Shown here in pieces: positions 19,151 through 28,054 of a stretch of DNA of 64,000 nucleotides. A program made the position numbers and the translations under genes. The notes under the pieces are model-generated. The model worked only from the letters and a program-made list of their open reading frames with translations, was not told the origin of the DNA and made no database searches. Position 1 is the first letter of the stretch. Each line of letters opens with the position of its first letter. The stretch spans positions 27,053-91,052 of the forward strand of contig NZ_CAVK010000250.1 in the NCBI RefSeq assembly GCF_000382885.1, read 5' to 3'. The stretch is from Sphingobium indicum BiD32. GTDB lineage: Bacteria > Pseudomonadota > Alphaproteobacteria > Sphingomonadales > Sphingomonadaceae.

Positions 19151-21481
19151 ATGGTCGCGAATAAGTGGCTGATGCTGGGTTGTGCTTCGCTTGCACTGGT
19201 GTCGGCGCCCGCCGGTGCGCAGGCGCCTGCCGCCGCCGATGACATCGCCAAGACGGACGGGCCGATTACCCAGGCGGCGGACATCGTCGTCATCGCCGGG
19301 ATCGGCTATCGCGACCGCACCGACACGCCCGAACCCGTGTTGAAATATGGCACCGAATATTTCCAGCGCTTCGAGCCGCTGACCGCCGGTGATGCGCTCA
19401 AGCGGGTGCCGTCCGTCACCTTCCTGTCCGACGTCATAGAAAGCGATGCGCCGCGCCTGCGCGGCCTGCCGCCCGGTTACACCCAGATATTGATCAATGG
19501 CGAGCGCGTGCCGGGCGCCAGCGCCGATCGCAGCTTCTTCCTCGATCGCATCCCCGCCGAACTGATCTCCAGCGTCGAAATCGTCCGCTCCTCCTCCGCC
19601 CGCCGCACCGGCGATGCGGTCGCGGGGACGCTCAACATCAATCTGCGCGACGGTTATGAGCTGAACGGCGGCTATGTCCGCGCGGGCGGGCTTTATTATG
19701 ATGACAAGGAAATCGAGCCGAGCCTGGGTCTGGTCTGGGGCGGTCAGGTCGGTCCGGGCCGCCTGCTGCTGGGCGCGAATTTGCAGGGGCGTCATAACCC
19801 CAAGCAGAAGAAGAGCCTGCGCTATGGCGATTCGCCCGAAAACAACGCCGATTATGCGACCGACGATTTCGACAATCGCGAGGATCAGAGCGACACCCGC
19901 GACGGCAAGGATTACAGCTTTAACGGCAGCTATGAAATCGACGCGGGCGACACCAATTTCAAGCTCAATGGCTTTTATGTAAAAACCGACCGGACGGAGA
20001 CCGAACGCAGCTTTGAATATGATGATCCCACCGCCACCACCGGCCCGGTGCCGATCGGCAATCTGCTGAGCGACAATGCCAATGTCGCAAAGATCGACCA
20101 GGAGAATTTCTCGGTCGATGGCAAGCTGACGCAGCAATGGGCGGCGGGCAAGACGTCGGTGCGCGTGGGTTATGCTCAGTTTATCGAGGACCGGAATGAA
20201 ACCGAATATGAGATCGGCTTCGACGTCGATGAAGGGGATGAGCCGGAATTTGAAGGTGCTCTCACCAGCACAGCGATCAAGGACCGGGAATTTTCGGTCA
20301 AGTTGGAGCATGAGGTTCCGCTCAATGACAGCGTGAAATTCATGTTCGGTGGCTTCTATCAGGACAAGAATCGCCGCACCGGCATCTTCGAGGCCGAACA
20401 GGAAGGCACCGGCAGCTTCGTGTGGGACCAGTTCAGCCAGAACCCCACCGATCTTGCCACCGCTTTTGACAAAGTCGAAGCGATCGACGGCGGCGACAAC
20501 CGTATCAAGGAAAAGCGTCGCGACGCCTTTGCTCTGGTCGAAGGTGACAGCGGCAACCTGAAATGGGAAGCAGGTCTGCGCTACGAGCATACGAAGGTCC
20601 GCATCAGCGACTTCACCGTCGCCGCGGCCATCGCCGATCAGGAAAGCGACTATGACGCCTTCCTGCCGTCCGCGTCGTTCAAATATTCACTGACCGACCA
20701 TGATCGGATCATCGGTTCGGTTGCGCGCACGCTGCGCCGCCCGGAATTCAACTATCTGACGCCAGCCGTGCTGGAAGAGGAAGTGGGCGACAGCGACCTG
20801 CTCGGCAATCCGCAGCTTGGCCCGGAAACAGCCTGGGGCTTTGACATCGGCTATGAACATCGCATGGGATCGGGCGGCATTTTCGGCGTCAATGTATTCT
20901 ATCGCGACGTCAAGGATCTGATTGAGCTGACCAATACCGGTGAAGAAGGGTCAGAAGGCGAAGGCACCTTCGTCTATCAGCCGATGAATGTCGGCGACGG
21001 CAAGGTGTGGGGCGTGGAGTTCGACCTGTCCACCGACCTGGGCTTTGTCGGCCTGCCCAACACCGGCATTTTCGGCAATCTCTCGCTGCTCGACAGCAAG
21101 ATCACCGATGTTCTGGGCAAGCGCCGGTTCAACGACCAGTCGAAATATGTCTATAATTTCGGCTTCATCCAGGACTTCCCGCAGGCGGGCGCGGCATTCG
21201 GTGCGACCTATCGCAAACAGGGCAGCGCCTATGGCCGGGTGATCGCGGAGGAAGTGACCACCCGCTATGGCGCGGACCTCGAAATCTTCGTGGAAAAGCG
21301 GATCGGCAAGACCTTCACGATCCGCGCGGTCGGGTCAAACCTGCTGAACGGCGCCAAGCGCGAGACGTTCAACAAGTTCGACAATCTGGCCGACCAGATC
21401 GACCGCGATTTCGACGAATATGAACTGGAAAGCGAAAAGGCGGGGCCCGTGTTCCAGATCATGGCGCGCTACGCCTTCTGA
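19151..21481 (+). CDS. TonB-dependent outer-membrane receptor
   Basis: A 776-residue receptor: signal peptide, a plug domain (about residues 60-170, with RGLPPGYTQILINGERVPG and DRIPAELISSVEIVRSSSARR), and a beta-barrel ending in Phe as outer-membrane proteins do. A GGGGA site lies 5 bases before the ATG. The divergent phytase gene suggests uptake of phytate-derived inositol phosphates or chelated metal, an inference from context only. A strong terminator follows. Confidence 0.93.
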   Translation: MVANKWLMLGCASLALVSAPAGAQAPAAADDIAKTDGPITQAADIVVIAGIGYRDRTDTPEPVLKYGTEYFQRFEPLTAGDALKRVPSVTFLSDVIESDAPRLRGLPPGYTQILINGERVPGASADRSFFLDRIPAELISSVEIVRSSSARRTGDAVAGTLNINLRDGYELNGGYVRAGGLYYDDKEIEPSLGLVWGGQVGPGRLLLGANLQGRHNPKQKKSLRYGDSPENNADYATDDFDNREDQSDTRDGKDYSFNGSYEIDAGDTNFKLNGFYVKTDRTETERSFEYDDPTATTGPVPIGNLLSDNANVAKIDQENFSVDGKLTQQWAAGKTSVRVGYAQFIEDRNETEYEIGFDVDEGDEPEFEGALTSTAIKDREFSVKLEHEVPLNDSVKFMFGGFYQDKNRRTGIFEAEQEGTGSFVWDQFSQNPTDLATAFDKVEAIDGGDNRIKEKRRDAFALVEGDSGNLKWEAGLRYEHTKVRISDFTVAAAIADQESDYDAFLPSASFKYSLTDHDRIIGSVARTLRRPEFNYLTPAVLEEEVGDSDLLGNPQLGPETAWGFDIGYEHRMGSGGIFGVNVFYRDVKDLIELTNTGEEGSEGEGTFVYQPMNVGDGKVWGVEFDLSTDLGFVGLPNTGIFGNLSLLDSKITDVLGKRRFNDQSKYVYNFGFIQDFPQAGAAFGATYRKQGSAYGRVIAEEVTTRYGADLEIFVEKRIGKTFTIRAVGSNLLNGAKRETFNKFDNLADQIDRDFDEYELESEKAGPVFQIMARYAF

Positions 21482-21509
21482 TCCTGGGTCTGCCGGACGG
21501 CAAGAAGAT

Positions 21510-21539
21510 GGGGCTGCGGCGGACGCGGCCCCCCTTTTT
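21510..21539 (+). terminator. Rho-independent terminator of the TonB receptor gene
   Basis: A 9-bp stem (GGGGCTGCG with CGCGGCCCC, one G-U pair, five-base loop) is followed by CC and five T residues at 21535-21539. It lies about 30 bases after the stop codon. Confidence 0.85.
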
Positions 21540-21542
21540 GCG

Positions 21543-21725
21543 TCAGGATGCGGTGTTGAGATAGGCAGCGACAGCATCGACACTGTCGCCGACCGTCTCG
21601 ACCGCTTCCTCCAGTTCCTCGCGCGACACGTCGAACCGGCGGGTCCAATAATCGATCGCTTCGGCATCATCCAGACAGACATGGCTGGCGTCCGGCGGCC
21701 CTGCCCGGCTTTGGTGGTCGTTCAT
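21543..21725 (-). CDS. DUF3606 small protein
   Basis: A 60-residue acidic protein. The core DAEAIDYWTRRFDVSREELEEAVETVGDSVDAVAAYL is the DUF3606 pattern: a short helix with YWT, then a second helix ending in a VG-x-S-x-x-AV turn. The family occurs in many proteobacteria and its role is unknown. It converges on the TonB receptor terminator. Confidence 0.8.
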   Translation of the reverse strand: MNDHQSRAGPPDASHVCLDDAEAIDYWTRRFDVSREELEEAVETVGDSVDAVAAYLNTAS

Positions 21726-21796
21726 CGTTGCGCCCGTCTGCTGATTCTTCTCAAAGCATCAGCAATGCACAAAATGCGATGATTTTCTGCTTCCCT

Positions 21797-23764
21797 TTAG
21801 GACAGGGGTGCCGACGCCCAGCGCCGCAATTTGGCATAGAGGCCGCCGATCACGAGCGCGAAGATGAGGATGGAGAGGGGGACGGCCCAGTGGCTTTCCC
21901 CGACCAGCGCCAGCGGCGCGTCGCTGTCGGTCGCCGCCACTATCCCTGCAAAGGCGACGCCGAACAGGCTTTCGCCCACGATGAAGCCGGTGGCCATCAG
22001 CACGCCCATGCGCTCGGCAAATTCGGGGTGCGACTGGCGCAGTGCCCAGCGATTATAGAGATGGCCGATGACCGCGCCGACCGGGATCAGCAGGGTCAGC
22101 GCCATCGGCAGGTAGATGCCCATGCCCACGGCGAGCGGGGGCAGGCGCAGCTTGCCCGCCTTGCCCAGCAATTCGTCCACCAGCACCACGACCGCGCCGA
22201 TGCCGGCGCCGATGCCGATCAACCCCCAGTCAAGATCGCCGCCCAGCACGCCCTTGGCCAGCGCGGAGATGAGCGCGGCCTGTGGCGCGGGCAGGGCGTT
22301 GGGTCCGGCACCCGGAGCGCCCGCAAAACCGAAGGCGCTGTTGAGGAGGTCCAGCACCGGCGGGATGACCAGCGCGCCGAACAGCACGCCCAGGATCAGC
22401 GCGATCTGCTGCTTCCACGGGGTTGCGCCGACCAGCTGGCCGGTTTTCAGGTCCTGCAGATTGTCGTTGGAAATGGTGGCGATGCCGAACACGATGGCGG
22501 TGGTGAACAGGGCATAGGCGACCAGAGCCTGGGCACGATCCGGGTCGCCGCCCGATCCGTAGATCGCCGCCAGCATCAGCGACGCACCCAGCACGGCCAG
22601 GATGCCGACGCCCGAAATCGGGCTGTTCGACGCGCCGATCAGGCCCGCCATATAGCCGCAGACCGAGGCGATGACGATGCCCGCGACCAGCACATAGGCC
22701 AAAGTCAGCGCGATCACTGGAATGGGGTTGGCGGCGATCGGGCCACCCTGCGCAAAGATCCACAGCAGGACGCCGATGGGCAGCATCGACGCGATGATGG
22801 TGCCGCCGACAATGCCGATCGGCAGGTCACGCTCGGTCAGTTCCAGCAGCCCGGCATTGCCCGCCTTGCGCGTCGCGTTGGCGACAAGGGCGGAGCGGAT
22901 GCCGCTGATGATGGGGCCAAGGATTTTGAGCAGGGTCCAGATCGCCGCGACGCCGATCGTCCCCGCGCCGATGAAGCGCGCCTTCATGCGGAAAGTCGTG
23001 CCGACGAGGTCCGCCAGGTCCGCGCCAGCCGGAACGGGCGTCGTCAGATAGGGGACGATGCCGACCCAGCTGATCAGCAGGCCTACGAACATGGCGACGC
23101 CGACCGACAGGCCGACCAGATGACCGACGCCGATCAGGGCCATGGAAAAGCTGGTCGACATGCTGGTCGCGCCGGTGCCGAATTTGAAGAAGGTGGCGGC
23201 TTCTTCGGCCAGCAGCTTGGTCTTGGCGACGATGGAGAAGGCGGCGGCGGCCAGCGCGCTCAGCAGGATGGCGGACAGGCCGCGCTTATTCTCTTCCTCG
23301 CCCAGCCGCGACCCGGCACCGACTTTGAGCACTTCGGCGGCAGCGACGCCTTCGGGATAGGGCAGGTCCGATCCGGTGACGAGCGCGCGGCGCAGCGGGA
23401 CGGAATACATGACTCCCAATATGCCGCCCAGCGCGATGGTGCAGGCGCTCAGCCAATAGGGAAAGCCCTGCCACCAGCCGATGATGACGAGGCCCGGCAG
23501 CACGAAGATGATGGCGGACAATGTGCCTGCGGCCGACGCGATGGTCTGGACGATGTTGTTTTCCAGGATCGTGCCGGTGGCAAACAGCCGCAATACCGCC
23601 ATGGAAATGACCGCGGCGGGAATCGAGGTGGCGAAGGTAAGCCCGATCTTGAGGCCCAGATAGACGTTCGCCGCCGTGAAGATGAGGGTGATGAGCGCGC
23701 CGAGGATGACCCCGCGCAGCGTCAGTTCGGCCATCGCGCTGGCCTGTGCCTTCTCCATTGTCAC
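21797..23764 (-). CDS. OPT family oligopeptide transporter
   Basis: A 655-residue polytopic membrane protein with about 14-16 hydrophobic helices. The start LTLRGVILGALITLIFTAANVYLGLKIGLTFATSIPAAVISM and later NIVQTIASAAGTLSAIIFVLPGL are characteristic of prokaryotic OPT proteins, which import oligopeptides or metal chelates by proton coupling. A large antisense reading frame covers the same stretch and is disregarded. Substrate unknown. Confidence 0.92.
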   Translation of the reverse strand: MTMEKAQASAMAELTLRGVILGALITLIFTAANVYLGLKIGLTFATSIPAAVISMAVLRLFATGTILENNIVQTIASAAGTLSAIIFVLPGLVIIGWWQGFPYWLSACTIALGGILGVMYSVPLRRALVTGSDLPYPEGVAAAEVLKVGAGSRLGEEENKRGLSAILLSALAAAAFSIVAKTKLLAEEAATFFKFGTGATSMSTSFSMALIGVGHLVGLSVGVAMFVGLLISWVGIVPYLTTPVPAGADLADLVGTTFRMKARFIGAGTIGVAAIWTLLKILGPIISGIRSALVANATRKAGNAGLLELTERDLPIGIVGGTIIASMLPIGVLLWIFAQGGPIAANPIPVIALTLAYVLVAGIVIASVCGYMAGLIGASNSPISGVGILAVLGASLMLAAIYGSGGDPDRAQALVAYALFTTAIVFGIATISNDNLQDLKTGQLVGATPWKQQIALILGVLFGALVIPPVLDLLNSAFGFAGAPGAGPNALPAPQAALISALAKGVLGGDLDWGLIGIGAGIGAVVVLVDELLGKAGKLRLPPLAVGMGIYLPMALTLLIPVGAVIGHLYNRWALRQSHPEFAERMGVLMATGFIVGESLFGVAFAGIVAATDSDAPLALVGESHWAVPLSILIFALVIGGLYAKLRRWASAPLS

Positions 23765-23853
23765 CCACTATCCCCTTGGCTTTGGCGCTTGTCGCTCGAA
23801 CTTGTAATAATGTTGCTTGGCTGTGGATCAATCGGAAAGTGCGATCGGGTGAC

Positions 23854-24603
23854 TCAGCTGGCCTTTCTTGCCGCATTCGCCGCAGGCGCGACCTGATCGA
23901 GCCAGTTGTCGATCAACTGCGTCCAGCGCTGATAGCCCTGTGGATTCATATGCAGCCCGTCGGGACGAAAGAGCGAGGCGTCGGGCAGGCCGTCCCGCGC
24001 CAGCAGCACCTGGCCGACATCGAGATAGGTGAAGCGATCGGCCCCGGCGCGATCGGCGATCGCCTGATTGACCGCCGCCATTTTGGGCCACAGCGTCCAG
24101 CGGATCGGGCTGGGCTTCAGGGAGAGGAAGGCGATCGGCGCGCGCGGATAGTCGGCGCGCAGGCGCTTGAGCAGGGTCAGGATGTCGTCGGCGACCTCAT
24201 CCGGGCTGGTGCCTGCGGCCAGATCATTTTCGCCGACATAGACGACGATCGTGCGCGGCTGGATCGGCGGCAACAGGCGGCGATAGTGGCGCAGCACATC
24301 GGGCGTGCTGGCCCCGCCAAAGCCGCGTTTGAGGGTGGGGATGTCGGCAAAGCTACCCGCTATGTTCCACAGGCGAATGCTGGAACTGCCCAGGAACAGG
24401 GTGGCGCCTTCGATCGGGGGGCTGGCAGCATTGGCCTTGGCAAAGGCCTCGATCTCCCGCGCGAAGGGGAAGGCCGGGTCGGCATTGGGCGGCCGGTCCT
24501 GCGCCTGTGCGCCGCCCGTGCCGGGCAGCGCGAACGCCAGCAGCAGAGCAGTGGCGGCCTTAATGGCGATGGAGCGGGCGCAGGCGATATTTGCCGTCCG
24601 CAT
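23854..24603 (-). CDS. Secreted SGNH/GDSL-type hydrolase
   Basis: A 249-residue esterase-like protein. Residues 1-35 form a signal peptide ending in AQA. Block I is LFLGSSSIRLW (nucleophile Ser near residue 73), block III is VGENDLA, and block V is RPDGLHMNPQGYQRW with the catalytic Asp/His. Likely a periplasmic carbohydrate or lipid esterase. ATG 24603 overlaps the end of hspQ by 44 bases but gives the right signal peptide. Confidence 0.88.
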   Translation of the reverse strand: MRTANIACARSIAIKAATALLLAFALPGTGGAQAQDRPPNADPAFPFAREIEAFAKANAASPPIEGATLFLGSSSIRLWNIAGSFADIPTLKRGFGGASTPDVLRHYRRLLPPIQPRTIVVYVGENDLAAGTSPDEVADDILTLLKRLRADYPRAPIAFLSLKPSPIRWTLWPKMAAVNQAIADRAGADRFTYLDVGQVLLARDGLPDASLFRPDGLHMNPQGYQRWTQLIDNWLDQVAPAANAARKAS

Positions 24604-24931
24604 AGGCACCGAACATGCCGGTGATGGCGGGGTGATCGACCGGTTCATCGCTGTCGTCGGCAATTAGATTCTGCTGGCTGACATAGGCGACATAGCTGGA
24701 TTCGCCATTTTCGGCGAGCAGATGGTAGAAGGGCTGTTCCTTGTCCGGCCGGGCATGTTCGGGAATGGCGTCATACCATTCCTCGCTATTGGCGAACACC
24801 GGATCAATGTCGAACACGACGCCGCGAAAGCCGAACAGGCGATGCTTGACGACATCGCCGATGCTGAAATGGGCATGGACGATCGGCGGGGCATTGATAC
24901 CGGCACCGAAAATCTGAATCGTGTCTCTCAT
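24560..24931 (-). CDS. hspQ: Heat shock protein HspQ (YccV-like hemimethylated-DNA-binding fold)
   Basis: A 123-residue protein with the HspQ core: FSIGDVVKHRLFGFRGVVFDIDPVFANSEEWYD, then QPFYHLLAEN and YVSQQNL. HspQ modulates Lon protease substrates and was first described as binding hemimethylated DNA. It overlaps the start of the SGNH hydrolase gene. Confidence 0.93.
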   Translation of the reverse strand: MRDTIQIFGAGINAPPIVHAHFSIGDVVKHRLFGFRGVVFDIDPVFANSEEWYDAIPEHARPDKEQPFYHLLAENGESSYVAYVSQQNLIADDSDEPVDHPAITGMFGAYADGKYRLRPLHRH

Positions 24932-25079
24932 ATGACCAATTTAGGAGCCTTCGCCCGCCACACAAGAAAAATACCGACAAGGCTGCTTGGCAAGGCGGGA
25001 ATCATTCGCTAATGGCCGCGCTCGACCCGGTCGAGACGGGCTTTTCCTGTGCGAAAAGCCGCATGTCCCGGCCTTCTGC

Positions 25080-25169
<90 letters not shown>

Positions 25170-25327
25170 ATTACCCCTATTCAACTAATATCATACCCTC
25201 TCAAAGGGGCTGATTTCCATGCGTCTTCCTGCTATGTTCTCTCTCATGTTCTCTCACGGGACCGCGTCTAAGCGCGGGGTATTTGGGGGCATCATGTGGG
25301 GTACGACTAGCAAGGTAGGGGTATCAA

Positions 25328-26611
25328 ATGCTCACGGACGCTATGGCGCGAAATGCAGCGCCGAAGGACAAGCCATATAAGCTCGCCGATTCTGGCGGGC
25401 TATATCTCTATGTCGCCCCGACGGGCCTGCGATCGTGGCGAATGAAGTTCCGGTTTCAAGGCAAGGAAAAGCTCCTGACCTTTGGGCCGTACCCCGATGT
25501 ACCCCTATCCAAGGCCCGGCAGAAGCGGGACGAGGCGCGCCGACAGTTGCGCGAGCATGACGATCCGTCCGGGGCGCGCAAGAAGTCAAAGGAGGCCAAG
25601 GAGGCGGAGCGGATCGCGCGCGCCCAAAAGATGACCTTCGAGCAGTTCGCCCGGACATGGCATGAAGTGCAAGCGCCGCGATGGGCACCTGTGCACGCCA
25701 AAGATGTGATCACCAGCCTAGACCGTGACGTGTTCCCCGACCTTGGTCCGCTCGCGATGGATGAGATTGATGCCCCGACGGTTCTGGCCACCTTGCGTAA
25801 GATCGAGGCGCGCGGATCGATCGAGACCGCCCGCCGCATGAGGCAGCGCATATCCGCTGTGTTTTCCTATGCCATATCGGAAGGCGTCGCCACCTACGAC
25901 CCGGCTGCCATTGTGATGAAGGCGCTGAAGCCACTTCCGAAAAAAGGAAAGCAGCCAGCCCTGACCCGGCTGGACGATCTGCGCGGCGTTCTCCTCGCCG
26001 CTGAGGCTTCAGGCGCTACACCCGTGACCAAGCTGGCGTCGCGCCTGCTGGCGTTGACGAGCGTTCGCCCCGCCGTCGTGCGGGGTGTCGAGTGGGCAGA
26101 GTTCGAGGAGATCGACTGGACGGGCGATTTCATCGGCCCGATGCTTCCGATCTGGCGCGTGCCAGCCGCCCGTATGAAACTGATACTTGACCGCAAGGAC
26201 GAGGAGGCTTTCGATCATGTGGTGCCTCTTTCGCACCAAGCCGTGGATGTTCTGCGGCAGGTCCGCCGCCTCACCGGACGCGGCAAGCTGGTGTTTCCCG
26301 GCCAGCGGCACGCACATCGGCCCCTCAGTGAAAACGCGATCGGCTATCTGTATAATCGGGTAGGCTATCACGGGAGGCATGTTCCGCACGGCTGGCGCGC
26401 TGCGTTCAGCACGATCATGAACGAGCGGCACCGGCCCGACCGCGCGATTATCGACATGATGCTGGCCCATGTCCCTAAGGACAAGGTTGAAGCCGCCTAC
26501 AATCGAGCGCAACACATGGCGCGTCGGCGGGCGCTGGCGCAGGATTGGGCAGATATGTTGATGGAGGGATTACCGCCAGCTGGCGCGCTACTCGACGGCC
26601 CGCGCAGGTGA
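25328..26611 (+). CDS. int: Prophage tyrosine integrase (P4-type, DUF4102 arm-binding)
   Basis: A 427-residue site-specific recombinase. The N-terminal DUF4102 domain (residues 1-90: LADSGGLYLYVAPTGLRSWRMKFRFQGKEKLLTFGPYPDVPLSKAR) binds arm sites; the catalytic domain has Arg247 (TSVRPAVVRG), His354/Arg357 (HGWR), His381 and nucleophile Tyr391. P4-type integrases commonly use tRNA genes, and tRNA-Ser is just upstream. Its TGA overlaps the GTG start of the next gene. Confidence 0.96.
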   Translation: MLTDAMARNAAPKDKPYKLADSGGLYLYVAPTGLRSWRMKFRFQGKEKLLTFGPYPDVPLSKARQKRDEARRQLREHDDPSGARKKSKEAKEAERIARAQKMTFEQFARTWHEVQAPRWAPVHAKDVITSLDRDVFPDLGPLAMDEIDAPTVLATLRKIEARGSIETARRMRQRISAVFSYAISEGVATYDPAAIVMKALKPLPKKGKQPALTRLDDLRGVLLAAEASGATPVTKLASRLLALTSVRPAVVRGVEWAEFEEIDWTGDFIGPMLPIWRVPAARMKLILDRKDEEAFDHVVPLSHQAVDVLRQVRRLTGRGKLVFPGQRHAHRPLSENAIGYLYNRVGYHGRHVPHGWRAAFSTIMNERHRPDRAIIDMMLAHVPKDKVEAAYNRAQHMARRRALAQDWADMLMEGLPPAGALLDGPRR

Positions 26612-26802
26612 CAACGCCTGATCGTCTCATACGCCTAAAAGAAGTTTGCGAGATCACCGGCCTCAGCAAAACGATGATCTACAAATTGCTTAAGCAAGGG
26701 AATTTCCCGGTCCAGTATAAGCCTGGAGGCTTCTCTAGCCGCTGGGACGAGGCCGAGGTCCGGGCGTGGCGACAGGCGCAACGTCCGGACCCCAAAACAT
26801 GA
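26608..26802 (+). CDS. AlpA family transcriptional regulator / excisionase-like protein
   Basis: A 64-residue MerR-type winged-helix protein (RLIRLKEVCEITGLSKTMIYKLLKQGNFP...SRWDEAEVRAWRQAQ). AlpA proteins next to P4-type integrases activate integrase expression or aid excision. The start is GTG 26608, overlapping the integrase stop in a GTGA junction, so the two are likely co-translated. An upstream ATG at 26545 in the same frame lies inside int. Confidence 0.88.
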   Translation: MTTPDRLIRLKEVCEITGLSKTMIYKLLKQGNFPVQYKPGGFSSRWDEAEVRAWRQAQRPDPKT

Positions 26803-26832
26803 TATAGTCGGGCGAATCGCAGGGAACCGATA

Positions 26833-27054
26833 ATGCAGGAAAACGAACATGGCGAGACGTTCGGCGCGTGGCTGCTCAAACAGACCAAGCGTGATGACTG
26901 GATCGGGCCGCTGGCGAAGTCCGCGAAGGCCGATCCCAAGTTCCGGGCGGCCATGTCCCCGGACGACCTGCGCAAGAAGCTGCACGAGGCCGGTGCCGAG
27001 GGGGATGCCTTCGAAGCGCTGGATGATGCCGAGGCCGAATGGCAGAGCCAATGA
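26833..27054 (+). CDS. YozE SAM-like fold small protein
   Basis: A 73-residue acidic protein. FGAWLLKQTKRDDWIGPLAKSAKADPKF resembles the YozE_SAM_like helical domain found in many prophages. Function unknown; possibly DNA- or protein-binding. AGGGAA lies 5-6 bases upstream. Its stop overlaps the next start (ATGA). Confidence 0.75.
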   Translation: MQENEHGETFGAWLLKQTKRDDWIGPLAKSAKADPKFRAAMSPDDLRKKLHEAGAEGDAFEALDDAEAEWQSQ

Positions 27055-27299
27055 GCGCCCTCGATTCCCCAACTTCGATACCCTTGAAGGACCGCTACCT
27101 GCTCGCGATTGCCTACATGGAGCAATATGGGGAGTATGTCGGGAATTTCCTTCTGGGCGCGCTTCAGGAAGCCATGGATAGCCGCGACCAAGGGAAGGCC
27201 GCCAATTGGATGGCCATCAGCGAGTGCGTGGACGAATTGAACGGTGGCCGGACGATCATTCAGCGCGATCCGCCTGATGGAATACTCTTCGTGCAGTGA
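27051..27299 (+). CDS. Small prophage protein, unknown (paralogue of the next gene)
   Basis: An 82-residue helical protein, translationally coupled to the preceding gene by an ATGA overlap; a longer in-frame start at 27039 is possible. Its C-terminal half (QGKAANWMAISECVDEL) has the same pattern as the following protein (QEGVQTWQAIAAKVDQL), so the two appear to be diverged copies of one small-protein family. No function recognised. Confidence 0.65.
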   Translation: MSALDSPTSIPLKDRYLLAIAYMEQYGEYVGNFLLGALQEAMDSRDQGKAANWMAISECVDELNGGRTIIQRDPPDGILFVQ

Positions 27300-27300
27300 C

Positions 27301-27507
27301 ATGCCCCTGACCGATTGGGAGATATGGGCCTGCGCGCAGCAGGTGATCAAACAGCACAAGGCCAAGGCCCCGCTGCATTGCGCCCTGCGCGTCGCCGAGC
27401 TGGCGACCGGCGGGGATCAGGAAGGAGTGCAGACCTGGCAGGCTATCGCCGCCAAGGTCGACCAGTTGATGGACTATCGGAGCGGGCGGCCGCTTAGTCG
27501 GCAGTGA
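27301..27507 (+). CDS. Small prophage protein, DUF6961-like
   Basis: A 68-residue helical protein (MPLTDWEIWACAQQVIKQHKAKAPLHC...EGVQTWQAIAAKVDQLM) resembling small proteins common in sphingomonad prophages, probably DUF6961. It begins two bases after the previous stop. Its last 14 bases overlap the end of the convergent PIN gene. Function unknown. Confidence 0.65.
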   Translation: MPLTDWEIWACAQQVIKQHKAKAPLHCALRVAELATGGDQEGVQTWQAIAAKVDQLMDYRSGRPLSRQ

Positions 27508-28054
27508 TATCAAGATCCTGCGAGGGGCGATCTCCGGCCGCGTTCCAGTCGATTGAGATTTGAAGATCTTGTGCGGGGACGGGCAACTCGCCGATCCCCC
27601 GGACCAACATCCTATCACCTGCGAGCGCCCTAATATCACTGTCGTCTGACAGAATTTCGTCGGCCTGCTCGACCAGCGCTATAGCCACGATCTGCTCATC
27701 GAACTTCACTTTTCGTTTCGTGTAGCCTTCGCGCCTTGGTCCGGCTTCGATCCGCTTCTTCGCCATGACCGCGCACTCGACCGCTGCCAACTGATCGAAA
27801 TCGGCAATGCGGCAGTATTTTGTGTTCGATAGCACGCTAAGCCAGTTGGGTGCGGCATCGCCAGCATAAACGAGTATCTCGGACAACGCCGGGGCAGGAA
27901 TGATTATGGTCGCCTTGGCTTTCTGAAGCTCGCTAATAAGCAGGGTTATACGCTCACGGCACAGTGCAACGGGAACCCCCGAAGCATCGAGCGGCGGGGC
28001 GGCCTCGGCATCAAAAAAGTATGCCAAAACAGTGGCATCGATGGCGACCTTCAA
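27494..28054 (-). CDS. PIN-domain ribonuclease-like protein
   Basis: A 186-residue protein with the acidic PIN tetrad: Asp6 (VAIDATVLAYFF), Glu59 (ALSEILVYAG), Asp119 (KFDEQIVAIAL) and Asp137/138 (ILSDDSDI). PIN proteins are metal-dependent RNases and the usual toxins of VapBC pairs. This one is longer than typical VapC (about 130 residues) and has an extra C-terminal tail. Its ATG overlaps the upstream partner's stop by 4 bases. It may be a toxin-antitoxin-like or phage-defence effector; that role is inferred. Confidence 0.85.
   Translation of the reverse strand: MKVAIDATVLAYFFDAEAAPPLDASGVPVALCRERITLLISELQKAKATIIIPAPALSEILVYAGDAAPNWLSVLSNTKYCRIADFDQLAAVECAVMAKKRIEAGPRREGYTKRKVKFDEQIVAIALVEQADEILSDDSDIRALAGDRMLVRGIGELPVPAQDLQISIDWNAAGDRPSQDLDITAD

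Noticed and set aside
21728..23896. 722-residue plus-strand frame rich in Gln, Asp, Gly and Arg
   Set aside because: It is antisense to the OPT transporter gene, whose membrane-protein sequence is clearly real. Its composition is typical of antisense frames in GC-rich DNA.
25236..25251. Possible LexA box upstream of the integrase
   Set aside because: The two GTTC elements are separated by 8 bases, not 7, and the region is a simple CT-rich repeat (ATGTTCTCT twice).
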